Below, one piece after another: positions 1 through 5,727 of a DNA stretch of 5,727 bases. This DNA is from Nitrospira defluvii (GTDB taxonomy: Bacteria; Nitrospirota; Nitrospiria; Nitrospirales; Nitrospiraceae). The stretch lies in contig JACQHN010000343.1 of NCBI GenBank assembly GCA_016199015.1, forward strand, positions 1 through 5,727. The letters are read 5' to 3'. Both the position numbers and the translations under genes were made by a program. Every line of letters begins with the position of its first letter. The stretch's first letter is position 1. The notes beneath the pieces are model-generated. The model was not told where the DNA came from. It saw only the letters and a program-made list of their open reading frames with translations, and did no database searches.

Positions 1-2954
1 AGAGACAGGAGCCGCGCGATGTTCTCATCGACCTGGTGACCCGGCAACTGACCGCCTTCGCCAGGTTTTGCCCCCTGCGCCATCTTGATCTGCAGTTCCT
101 TGGCGTTCACGAGGTAATGGCTCGTAACACCGAACCGCGCCGACGCGACCTGCTTGATGTAACTGTTCCTCGAATCACCGTTCGGGAATGGCTCGAACCG
201 TTCCGGATCTTCGCCGCCCTCGCCGGTGTTGCTCTTGGCGCCCAACCGGTTCATGGCGATGGCCAGCGTTTCGTGCGCTTCTTTACTGATCGAGCCGAAC
301 GACATGGCGCCGGTGGTGAAGCGCTTCACGATGTCCTTCGCCGACTCCACCTCCTCCAGCGGAATTGACTCGGGCAAGAACTTGAAGTCGAGCAGACCAC
401 GCAGGTTCGACCGGCGCTTGCTCTCGTCGTTCACCAGTTGGGAAAACTCGGCGAATGTCTTCGGGTCATTGCTCTTGGTGGCATGCTGGAGCTTATAGAT
501 CGTGTCCGGATTCCAGTTGTGATGCTCGCCTTGAATGCGATAGTGAATCTCGCCGCCGAAATCCAGCTGCCGGATCGGCGCCGGTTCGTAGGCCACGCGA
601 TGCCGCCGCAGCGATTCTTCACCGATCTCGCGGATGCTGATCCCTTCCAGCCGCGACGGTGTGCCGGTGAAATAGCGATCGATCAATTCGTGACTGAGGC
701 CGATCGCTTCAAAAATCTGCGCGCCGCAATAGGACTGCACGGTGGAAATACCCATCTTGGAGAAAATCTTCAGTAGGCCCTTATTGATCGCCTTGATGAA
801 CTTGCCTTCCGCCGTCGGCGCATCCAGTCCTTCAGGGAAATAGCCGTCACGCTCCATGTCTACGAGGGACTCGAACACCAAGTAAGGATTCACCGTCCCG
901 GCTCCGAAGCCGATGAGGCAGGCGAAATGGTGCACATCGCGCGGCTCACCGGTTTCGACGGTCAGCCCCACTTCAGTTCTCGTGCATTCGCGGACGAGAT
1001 GGTGATGCACCGCCGCCACGCCGAGCAGGCTGGGAATCGGAGCATAGTCTTCGTTCACCCCTCGGTCGCTGAGGATGAGGAACTTGTACCCTTCACGAAT
1101 CGCCTGCGACGCCTGCCGACAGAGCTCGTCCACCGCCGCGCCCAGGCCTTCCGGCCCTTCGGCCACACGGAACAGCATCTTCAGCGTCTTGCTCTTAAAG
1201 TTGGGGTCGTTGATCTCGCGGATCTTCTGCAAATCGGCATTCGTCAGAATCGGCTGCTTCACCCGAATACGCCGGCAGGATTCCGGATGCTCATCCATGA
1301 GGTTAGGTTTCGGGCCGATGCTGGTCGTGAGCGACATCACAAGCTCTTCGCGAATCGGATCAATCGGCGGATTGGTCACCTGCGCGAAGAGTTGCTTGAA
1401 GTATTTGAACAGGAGCTGCGGCCGCTCGGACAACACGGCGAGCGGCGTATCCGTTCCCATCGACGAGATGGCTTCCTGGCCCTCTACCACCATGGGGGTG
1501 ATGACCATCTTCAACTCTTCCACGGTGTAGCCGAACGCCTGTTGGCGCTGCCGGATCGTGGGATGATCGGGCTGCGGCACATTGATCGGGTCCGGCAACT
1601 CATCGAGCGAAATTCGATATTGAGCCACCCAGGAGCGGTAGGGTTTACGCTGGACGATATCCGCTTTCACTTCCTCATCGTCGATGATACGGCCCTGTTC
1701 GGTGTCCACCAGGAACATGCGGCCCGGCATCAAGCGGCCCTTCTGGCGAATCCGCTGCGGGTCCATCGGCAGCACGCCCGCTTCAGAAGCCAGCACCACC
1801 AGGCCGTCGGTCGTCACCTGATAGCGGCAGGGACGGAGTCCGTTCCGATCCAAGGTGGCGCCGATCAGCTTGCCATCGGTAAAGCAGACAGCCGCCGGTC
1901 CATCCCAGGGTTCCTGCATCGCGGCGTGGTACTCGTAGAATCCGCGACGATCCAGATCCATCTGCGGGTTGGCTACCCAGGGTTCGGGAATCAACATCAT
2001 CATCGCGTGCGGCAACGATCGCCCGCCGAGCACCAGGAATTCGAGCGCATTGTCCAGACAGGCCGAGTCGCTCTGGTTTTCGTACACGATGGGAAAGAGT
2101 TTCTGCATGTCCTCGCCGAACAGCTCGGTATTCAGCCGGCCTTGCCGCGCGCGCATCCAATTGACATTGCCCTTGAGCGTGTTGATCTCGCCGTTGTGGC
2201 AAATGTAGCGATAGGGATGGGCCAACGGCCAGGTGGGAAACGTATTCGTGCTGAATCGCGAATGTACGAGAGCGAGCGCGCTCGTCAGGCTGCTATCGGA
2301 GAGATCCTGATAGTACTGCGGAATCTGATGGGGGAGCAGCAGCCCTTTATAGACGATGGTGTTGCTGGAGAGACTCGAGATATAGAAGTACTCCCGCCCT
2401 TCGATGGCGGATTCGCGGATGGCCCGCTCGACACACTTTCGAATGACGTACAACCGCCGTTCGAATTCTTCGTCGGTGAAGATCCCGCGCGCGATGAACA
2501 CCTGCCGCATGAAGGGTTCGGTGGTGCGAGCCAAGTCGCCGATCGCGTCACTCTTAACCGGCACATCACGCCAGCCCAGGAGCTTGGCGCTTTCGGCCTT
2601 GATCACGCGGGCAAAGAGGGTTTCGCACTGCGCTCGGGCATCGGCATCGGGCGGCAGGAAGACCATGCCCACGCCATATTCTCCGGCGCCGGGCAGCTTG
2701 ATCCCGCTCTCTTTCGTGACGCGCTTAAAAAACTCGTGCGGCACTTGAAGCAGAATGCCCGCGCCGTCGCCCGTACAGGGATCGCACCCTTGCGCGCCAC
2801 GATGGGTCAGGCTCTCAAGAACCTGTAACCCCTGTTGCACGATCTCATGCGATCGCTGCCCCTTGATATTGACGACAAACCCGACCCCGCACGAATCTTT
2901 CTCGTGCTGAGGATCGTATAACCCTTGTTTGGGAGGAAGCCCTGGTATATTCAT
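1..2954 (-). CDS. gltB: Glutamate synthase large subunit, N-terminal 984 residues (3' end outside window)
   Basis: GltB hydrolyses glutamine and transfers the ammonia through an internal tunnel to 2-oxoglutarate, giving glutamate in the cytoplasm. I translated the minus strand: the frame stays open and family-like to the window edge. A 21-residue propeptide precedes Cys22 (DSCGVGF), the expected N-terminal nucleophile after processing. The class II amidotransferase domain (about 22-440) shows HRGAQG (51-56), GDGAG (62-66), RFSTNT (233-238), HNGEIN (253-258) and QSDSA (294-298). The central domain contains VTNPPIDPIREE (526-537). The FMN/synthase domain begins near 860 with GAMSFGSIS (882-890) and KSNTGEGGED (907-916). 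The family is about 1500 residues, so the 3Fe-4S cysteines and C-terminal beta-helix lie off the left edge. The start is fixed: an in-frame stop lies 18 bases upstream (2970-2972) and no other start codon precedes Cys22. The ribosome binding site is weak (GAGA, 9 bases upstream). NADPH- and ferredoxin-dependent types cannot be separated here, because the distinguishing loop and any gltD are outside the window. Confidence 0.97.
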   Translation of the reverse strand, partial: MNIPGLPPKQGLYDPQHEKDSCGVGFVVNIKGQRSHEIVQQGLQVLESLTHRGAQGCDPCTGDGAGILLQVPHEFFKRVTKESGIKLPGAGEYGVGMVFLPPDADARAQCETLFARVIKAESAKLLGWRDVPVKSDAIGDLARTTEPFMRQVFIARGIFTDEEFERRLYVIRKCVERAIRESAIEGREYFYISSLSSNTIVYKGLLLPHQIPQYYQDLSDSSLTSALALVHSRFSTNTFPTWPLAHPYRYICHNGEINTLKGNVNWMRARQGRLNTELFGEDMQKLFPIVYENQSDSACLDNALEFLVLGGRSLPHAMMMLIPEPWVANPQMDLDRRGFYEYHAAMQEPWDGPAAVCFTDGKLIGATLDRNGLRPCRYQVTTDGLVVLASEAGVLPMDPQRIRQKGRLMPGRMFLVDTEQGRIIDDEEVKADIVQRKPYRSWVAQYRISLDELPDPINVPQPDHPTIRQRQQAFGYTVEELKMVITPMVVEGQEAISSMGTDTPLAVLSERPQLLFKYFKQLFAQVTNPPIDPIREELVMSLTTSIGPKPNLMDEHPESCRRIRVKQPILTNADLQKIREINDPNFKSKTLKMLFRVAEGPEGLGAAVDELCRQASQAIREGYKFLILSDRGVNEDYAPIPSLLGVAAVHHHLVRECTRTEVGLTVETGEPRDVHHFACLIGFGAGTVNPYLVFESLVDMERDGYFPEGLDAPTAEGKFIKAINKGLLKIFSKMGISTVQSYCGAQIFEAIGLSHELIDRYFTGTPSRLEGISIREIGEESLRRHRVAYEPAPIRQLDFGGEIHYRIQGEHHNWNPDTIYKLQHATKSNDPKTFAEFSQLVNDESKRRSNLRGLLDFKFLPESIPLEEVESAKDIVKRFTTGAMSFGSISKEAHETLAIAMNRLGAKSNTGEGGEDPERFEPFPNGDSRNSYIKQVASARFGVTSHYLVNAKELQIKMAQGAKPGEGGQLPGHQVDENIARLLS

Positions 2955-2990
2955 GGCACGTATTCTCGTCTAGCAGGCAGGCAATGACCT

Positions 2991-3014
2991 GGGGAACCGA
3001 TTCCCCGCAGGGGA
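2991..3014 (-). promoter_or_regulatory. Two overlapping, mutually exclusive hairpins in the gltB leader
   Basis: In the gltB transcript, TCCCC (3014-3010) can pair with GGGGA (3006-3002) across the triloop TGC. The same GGGG, read as GGGGAA (3006-3001), can instead pair with TTCCCC (2996-2991) across the tetraloop TCGG. The middle arm is shared, so only one stem can form at a time. The second stem lies 37 bases upstream of the gltB start codon. No T-run follows either stem, so neither looks like a standard intrinsic terminator. The pairing is seen directly; a regulatory role is inference. Confidence 0.35.
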
Positions 3015-3079
3015 CGTTGAAGCTATCGAACGACCACAGTGGCTGCTACCATTGTTTTGGGGAAATAAAATGAAAAGTC

Positions 3080-3109
3080 ACCTTACTGGATGGGCCGTGA
3101 AACTGTCAA
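3080..3109 (-). promoter_or_regulatory. Candidate sigma70-type promoter for gltB
   Basis: Read on the minus strand, a perfect -35 hexamer TTGACA (3104-3109) is followed after 18 bases by TAAGGT (3080-3085), a poor -10 that matches TATAAT at the first, second and last positions. Transcription would start near 3073 and leave a leader of about 120 bases before the gltB start. The -35 is convincing, the -10 is not, so the exact start site is uncertain. Confidence 0.4.
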
Positions 3110-3152
3110 GAGAACGACGATGCAATCGGAGGGACAATTGATTGACCGGAGC

Positions 3153-3182
3153 TTGACTTAGTGGAGTTTCCTGCCCTACTAT
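3153..3182 (+). promoter_or_regulatory. Candidate sigma70-type promoter for the polyprenyl synthase gene
   Basis: TTGACT (3153-3158, five of six consensus bases) and TACTAT (3177-3182, keeping the key T, A, A, T positions) are separated by 18 bases. The predicted transcription start, about 7 bases after the -10, falls at or next to the ATG at 3190. The transcript would then be leaderless or nearly so. This agrees with the absence of any Shine-Dalgarno sequence in the stretch before the start. Confidence 0.5.
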
Positions 3183-3189
3183 CCGCCCC

Positions 3190-4194
3190 ATGTCGAACGG
3201 ACCGACCACCCTCACGCTCCACAGCATGGCCGATGTGTGGGACGTGTATCGCGAAGAATTGGAGGGGGTCGAAGAACAGATCCGAAAAAACCTCGATTCC
3301 AGTGTGGCCCTCGTCAACACGGTGGCCGCCCACATTCTCAACAGCGGCGGCAAACGGATCCGGCCGCTCTTCGTTCTTCTCAGCGCCCATCTCTGCGGGT
3401 ACGCCGGTCGAGACCATCAAGCCCTCGGCAGCCTGGTCGAATTCATCCATACCGCCACCTTGCTGCACGACGACGTCGTCGATGAGGCCGACCTGCGTCG
3501 AGGCCGCCGGACCGCGGGCAAAATCTGGGGCAATCAAATCAGCATTCTCGTCGGGGATTATCTCTATTCGCGCGCGATTTGCCAGATCGTCGACTTCCGC
3601 AACCAAGGCATCAACGAAGCGCTCTCCGAAGCCTGCCGAAAGATGGCCGAAGGCGAAGTCTTGCAGCTGTACTACAACGGCAATCCGCTGATGCCGGAAC
3701 CGGAGTATCTCCGCATCATCGAACATAAGACGGCCGGATTGATTGCGGCGTCCTGCAAAATCGGCGCAATCGTCGGTGGGGCCACGGAAGAGTTACAGGA
3801 GGCGCTGTTCCGGTTCGGGCAGCGACTGGGCATTGCGTTCCAACTGGCGGACGATACGCTCGACTACGCCGCCAACGGCGAGCACCTGGGTAAGGCACTG
3901 GGGCAGGACCTGCGGCAAGGGAAAGCGACGCTGCCGCTGCTGCATCTCTTGCAGCATTGCTCGGAACAGGATCGGCAGTTGATCAAGGATCGAATGGAGA
4001 CCCGGACCCTGACCGATGAGGAACTCCGGCGCATCGTCACCTTGATGCAAGAGTATGGGTCCATCGCCTACTCCATGGAGCGGGCACGCGCCTTCGTCGC
4101 AGCCGCCAAGCGCGATCTCGACCTCTTCCACGACAACACCGCCAAACGCGCCCTGTCTATCGCTGCTGATTACATGGTGACTCGCGACCGCTGA
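3190..4194 (+). CDS. ispB: All-trans polyprenyl diphosphate synthase, long-chain (octaprenyl/heptaprenyl type)
   Basis: This cytoplasmic enzyme adds isopentenyl diphosphate units to a short allylic diphosphate to build the side chain of menaquinone or ubiquinone. The 334-residue protein (E. coli IspB has 323) is all-helical in type. It shows GGKRIRP (53-59), the first Asp-rich motif DDVVD (94-98) in LLHDDVVDEADLRRG, GDYLYSRA (122-129), the second Asp-rich motif DDTLD (221-225) and GQDLRQGKATLP (238-249). These are all the Mg-diphosphate binding elements, so the enzyme should be active. Ala89, five residues before the first Asp motif, is small. Short-chain synthases carry bulky aromatics near there, so a long product is expected; exact chain length cannot be read. 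An in-frame stop at 3154-3156 makes ATG 3190 the first possible start. Met13 (3226) is an alternative, and neither has a ribosome binding site. The symbol follows family resemblance; hepT/hepS2-like naming is possible. Confidence 0.93.
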   Translation: MSNGPTTLTLHSMADVWDVYREELEGVEEQIRKNLDSSVALVNTVAAHILNSGGKRIRPLFVLLSAHLCGYAGRDHQALGSLVEFIHTATLLHDDVVDEADLRRGRRTAGKIWGNQISILVGDYLYSRAICQIVDFRNQGINEALSEACRKMAEGEVLQLYYNGNPLMPEPEYLRIIEHKTAGLIAASCKIGAIVGGATEELQEALFRFGQRLGIAFQLADDTLDYAANGEHLGKALGQDLRQGKATLPLLHLLQHCSEQDRQLIKDRMETRTLTDEELRRIVTLMQEYGSIAYSMERARAFVAAAKRDLDLFHDNTAKRALSIAADYMVTRDR

Positions 4195-4259
4195 GTTGCC
4201 GCCGTTCGGCTTCACAACGCCCACGTTCCGCTGGCAGAGTACACTCGTTCAGCGATAAC

Positions 4260-4276
4260 CCCGGCTCACCGCCGGG
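4260..4276 (+). other. GC-rich hairpin between the polyprenyl synthase and DUF1015 genes
   Basis: CCCGGC (4260-4265) and GCCGGG (4271-4276) form a perfect 6-bp stem around the loop TCACC. It lies 65 bases after the upstream stop codon and 30 bases before the ribosome binding site of the next gene. No T-tract follows, so it is not a canonical intrinsic terminator. It may be a weak pause or processing site, or chance in GC-rich DNA. I found no convincing promoter in the rest of the 4195-4323 gap, which favours read-through from the upstream gene. Confidence 0.35.
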
Positions 4277-4305
4277 CGGACAGGATCACACCGCACCCAC
4301 GAGAG

Positions 4306-4318
4306 AAAAGGATAGGAA
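4306..4318 (+). promoter_or_regulatory. Ribosome binding site of the DUF1015 gene
   Basis: A purine-rich stretch holds AAAAGGA (4306-4312) and AGGAA (4314-4318), the latter 5 bases before ATG 4324. This clear Shine-Dalgarno signal supports the chosen start. It contrasts with the weak or absent ones before the other three genes in the window. Confidence 0.7.
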
Positions 4319-4323
4319 CCCGT

Positions 4324-5646
4324 ATGGCACACGTCATCCCCTTTCACGGCACGCTCTATAACCCCTCGACCGTCGGCGATGTCCGCCAGGTGGTCGCGCC
4401 TCCCTACGACATCATCGATAGCACCCTGCAGAAGACCTTGTACGATCGCCATCCGAACAACGTTATCCGCCTGGAACTGGGCTACGAACAACCGGACGAC
4501 AACGCGTCACACAACAAATACACCCGCGCCGCAGCGGCGTTGAAAGACTGGCTGGCCGGCGGCGTCTTGCGCCGGGACTCCCATCCGGCCGTCTATTACC
4601 ACACGATCGAATATCAGCCCCCCTATTCAGCGCCCGGCACGCCGACCAAGCTGTTCAAGGGATTCCTCTCGACGGTGGCATTGGAAGAGTTCGGTTCGGG
4701 AAAAATCTACCCACACGAGAACACGCGCGCAGCGGCCAAAACAGACCGGCTCAACCTCCTAGAAGCCTGCCGCGCGAACTTCAGTCCGATCATTTCTCTC
4801 TACTCGGACCCGCAGAATGACGTGCTCACGTTGATCGAACGCGCCATCGCCTCGGACAAACCACGCATCGACTTTCAGGACGACGTGGGTTTCCGGCAGC
4901 GGCTCTGGAGTGTCACCGATGCAGGCGTGCTCGCCAAGGTCGTCGAGATCATGAAGACGAAACAGCTGTTCATCGCCGACGGGCATCACCGCTATGAAAC
5001 GGCGCTGAACTATCGTCGCGCGAGGCGCAAGCAGGCTGGCGCGCCCTCGACGCCCCAGCCCTACGACAACGTCCTGATGCTGTTCGCCAGCCTTGAGGAT
5101 AAGGGATTGACCGTGTTACCAACGCATCGCGTCCTGACGACGCCTGTGCCGGCAACCGCGGAATTGCTGCGCAGGCTCGAACCGGTCTTTGAAGTCACGC
5201 CGCTCCCATTCCAATCAACCAACGAACCGCAGGTGCGCGGACAGTTCATCGAAACCCTGCGCAGCCGCGGGCAAGCCGTGCCGATGTTCGGCCTGGCGCT
5301 GCAGAACGATCCGCAGTACTACCTGCTGACGTTAAAGGCGGCGCACCGCCCCTCGGCAACCGCTTCGCCGCGCGATCGATTGGACGTGTCGCTACTACAA
5401 CAGCATGTCGTTTCCGTACTCTGCCCGACTCAGCAGGAGCAGGAAGCGATTCTGTATTCGAAGGACGATCACGAAGCCTTGAACTGGGTGCGTCAGGGCA
5501 CCGGCACTGCCGCATTGTTGTTGAACCCAACCAAAGTCGCCGAAGTACAGGCCGTGGCCTCAGCAGGCGAGCGGATGCCCCACAAGTCCACCTACTTCTT
5601 CCCCAAACCGCTGACCGGCTTGGTCATGAATGTGATGGAAGGGTGA
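4324..5646 (+). CDS. DUF1015 family protein (COG4198), function unknown
   Basis: This 440-residue protein is recognised from family signatures and is near full family length. It opens with an IPFHGTLYNP segment (5-14), then VVAPPYDII (23-31), VIRLELG (47-53), HENT (131-134), KTDRL (139-143), NFSPIISLYSD (152-162) and the hallmark DGHHRYETA (219-227). The His pair and Arg of that motif look like a binding or catalytic site. The motif recalls the DGxHR loop of ParB/sulfiredoxin-fold proteins, some of which bind nucleotides, but that is my inference. I see no signal peptide or membrane segment, so it is probably cytoplasmic. Start choice is supported by a strong ribosome binding site. It lies 129 bases after the polyprenyl synthase gene in the same direction and may be co-transcribed. 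In some other bacteria DUF1015 genes occur near serine biosynthesis genes; none are visible here. No biochemical function should be assigned. Confidence 0.9.
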   Translation: MAHVIPFHGTLYNPSTVGDVRQVVAPPYDIIDSTLQKTLYDRHPNNVIRLELGYEQPDDNASHNKYTRAAAALKDWLAGGVLRRDSHPAVYYHTIEYQPPYSAPGTPTKLFKGFLSTVALEEFGSGKIYPHENTRAAAKTDRLNLLEACRANFSPIISLYSDPQNDVLTLIERAIASDKPRIDFQDDVGFRQRLWSVTDAGVLAKVVEIMKTKQLFIADGHHRYETALNYRRARRKQAGAPSTPQPYDNVLMLFASLEDKGLTVLPTHRVLTTPVPATAELLRRLEPVFEVTPLPFQSTNEPQVRGQFIETLRSRGQAVPMFGLALQNDPQYYLLTLKAAHRPSATASPRDRLDVSLLQQHVVSVLCPTQQEQEAILYSKDDHEALNWVRQGTGTAALLLNPTKVAEVQAVASAGERMPHKSTYFFPKPLTGLVMNVMEG

Positions 5647-5685
5647 CTGCGAAGATCTCGTAGCTGATGGCTTATAGCACAACCA

Positions 5686-5727
5686 ATGAAGGCTAAAGTT
5701 CTCATCGTAGACGACGATCAGGATATC
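5686..5727 (+). CDS. Response regulator, receiver domain N-terminus (first 14 codons; rest outside window)
   Basis: The visible residues MKAKVLIVDDDQDI match the first beta strand and acidic pocket of a CheY-like receiver domain. The Asp cluster at residues 9-11 supplies the Mg-binding acidic pair. The phosphoacceptor Asp (usually about residue 50-55) and any output domain are outside the window, so it cannot be told whether this is a single-domain regulator, an NtrC-type activator or another class. An in-frame TGA at 5665-5667 and the lack of other start codons make ATG 5686 the first start. It lies 39 bases after the DUF1015 stop on the same strand, so co-transcription is possible. No Shine-Dalgarno sequence is visible. 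Confidence 0.8.
   Translation, partial: MKAKVLIVDDDQDI

Noticed and set aside
927..2828. A 633-codon open frame on the plus strand, with further open stretches in the same register at 36-368 and 438-776.
   Set aside because: It is antisense to gltB in exact codon register. In that register stops can appear only opposite TTA, CTA or TCA codons, which are rare in this GC-rich gene, so long openness is expected. The product resembles no family I recognise, while the gltB strand shows clear domains.
2954..2970. A possible sigma54 promoter half, TGGCACG, reading on the plus strand at the gltB start.
   Set aside because: The TTGC element expected downstream is missing (CTCG instead), and it would point away from gltB with no nearby gene to serve.
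3070..3161. Two tiny plus-strand frames in the intergenic region: 23 codons at 3070-3141, preceded by GGGGAA, and 13 codons at 3120-3161.
   Set aside because: They lie upstream of the candidate plus-strand promoter, have no recognisable product, and frames this short are expected by chance.
3161..3691. A 176-codon plus-strand frame overlapping the start of the polyprenyl synthase gene.
   Set aside because: It is an out-of-frame shadow with low-complexity Ser, Pro and Arg-rich composition; the overlapping frame carries all catalytic motifs.
3106..3726. A 206-codon minus-strand frame, and a similar 143-codon one at 3793-4224, opposite the polyprenyl synthase gene.
   Set aside because: Both are in codon register opposite a clearly recognised gene, with the same explanation of avoided TTA, CTA and TCA codons, and have no recognisable domains.
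4260..4276. The hairpin after the polyprenyl synthase gene as an intrinsic terminator.
   Set aside because: The stem is only 6 bp and the bases after it are CGGACAGG, with no T-tract, so it is reported only as a hairpin.

Overview
The window is ordinary chromosomal DNA from a GC-rich bacterium. Protein-level resemblance and gene content suggest Nitrospirota (Nitrospira-like) or a related Gram-negative lineage. That is a judgement from sequence feel, not a search result, and I hold it only moderately. There are no RNA genes, insertion sequences, CRISPR arrays or obvious mobile elements.

Layout: bases 1-2954 (minus strand) hold the first 984 codons of the large subunit of glutamate synthase, GltB, which runs off the left edge. 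Bases 2955-3189 form a divergent intergenic region with a candidate promoter on each strand. On the gltB side there is a long leader with two mutually exclusive hairpins. Bases 3190-4194 (plus) encode a long-chain all-trans polyprenyl diphosphate synthase (IspB type). After a 129-base gap with a GC-rich hairpin and a good ribosome binding site comes a DUF1015-family protein of unknown function (4324-5646). At the right edge (5686-5727) the first 14 codons of a response regulator receiver domain are visible.

How they fit together: GltB makes glutamate from 2-oxoglutarate and glutamine (ammonia assimilation). The polyprenyl synthase makes the isoprenoid tail of the respiratory quinone. The DUF1015 gene has no assigned role. 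The response regulator may continue the plus-strand transcription unit or start a new one. No direct pathway link joins the four genes. The divergent gltB/ispB spacer is the only part where regulation can be read with any substance. I see no evidence of a new multi-gene system. The items most worth a second look are the gltB leader structure, the apparently leaderless polyprenyl synthase transcript and the uncharacterised DUF1015 protein.
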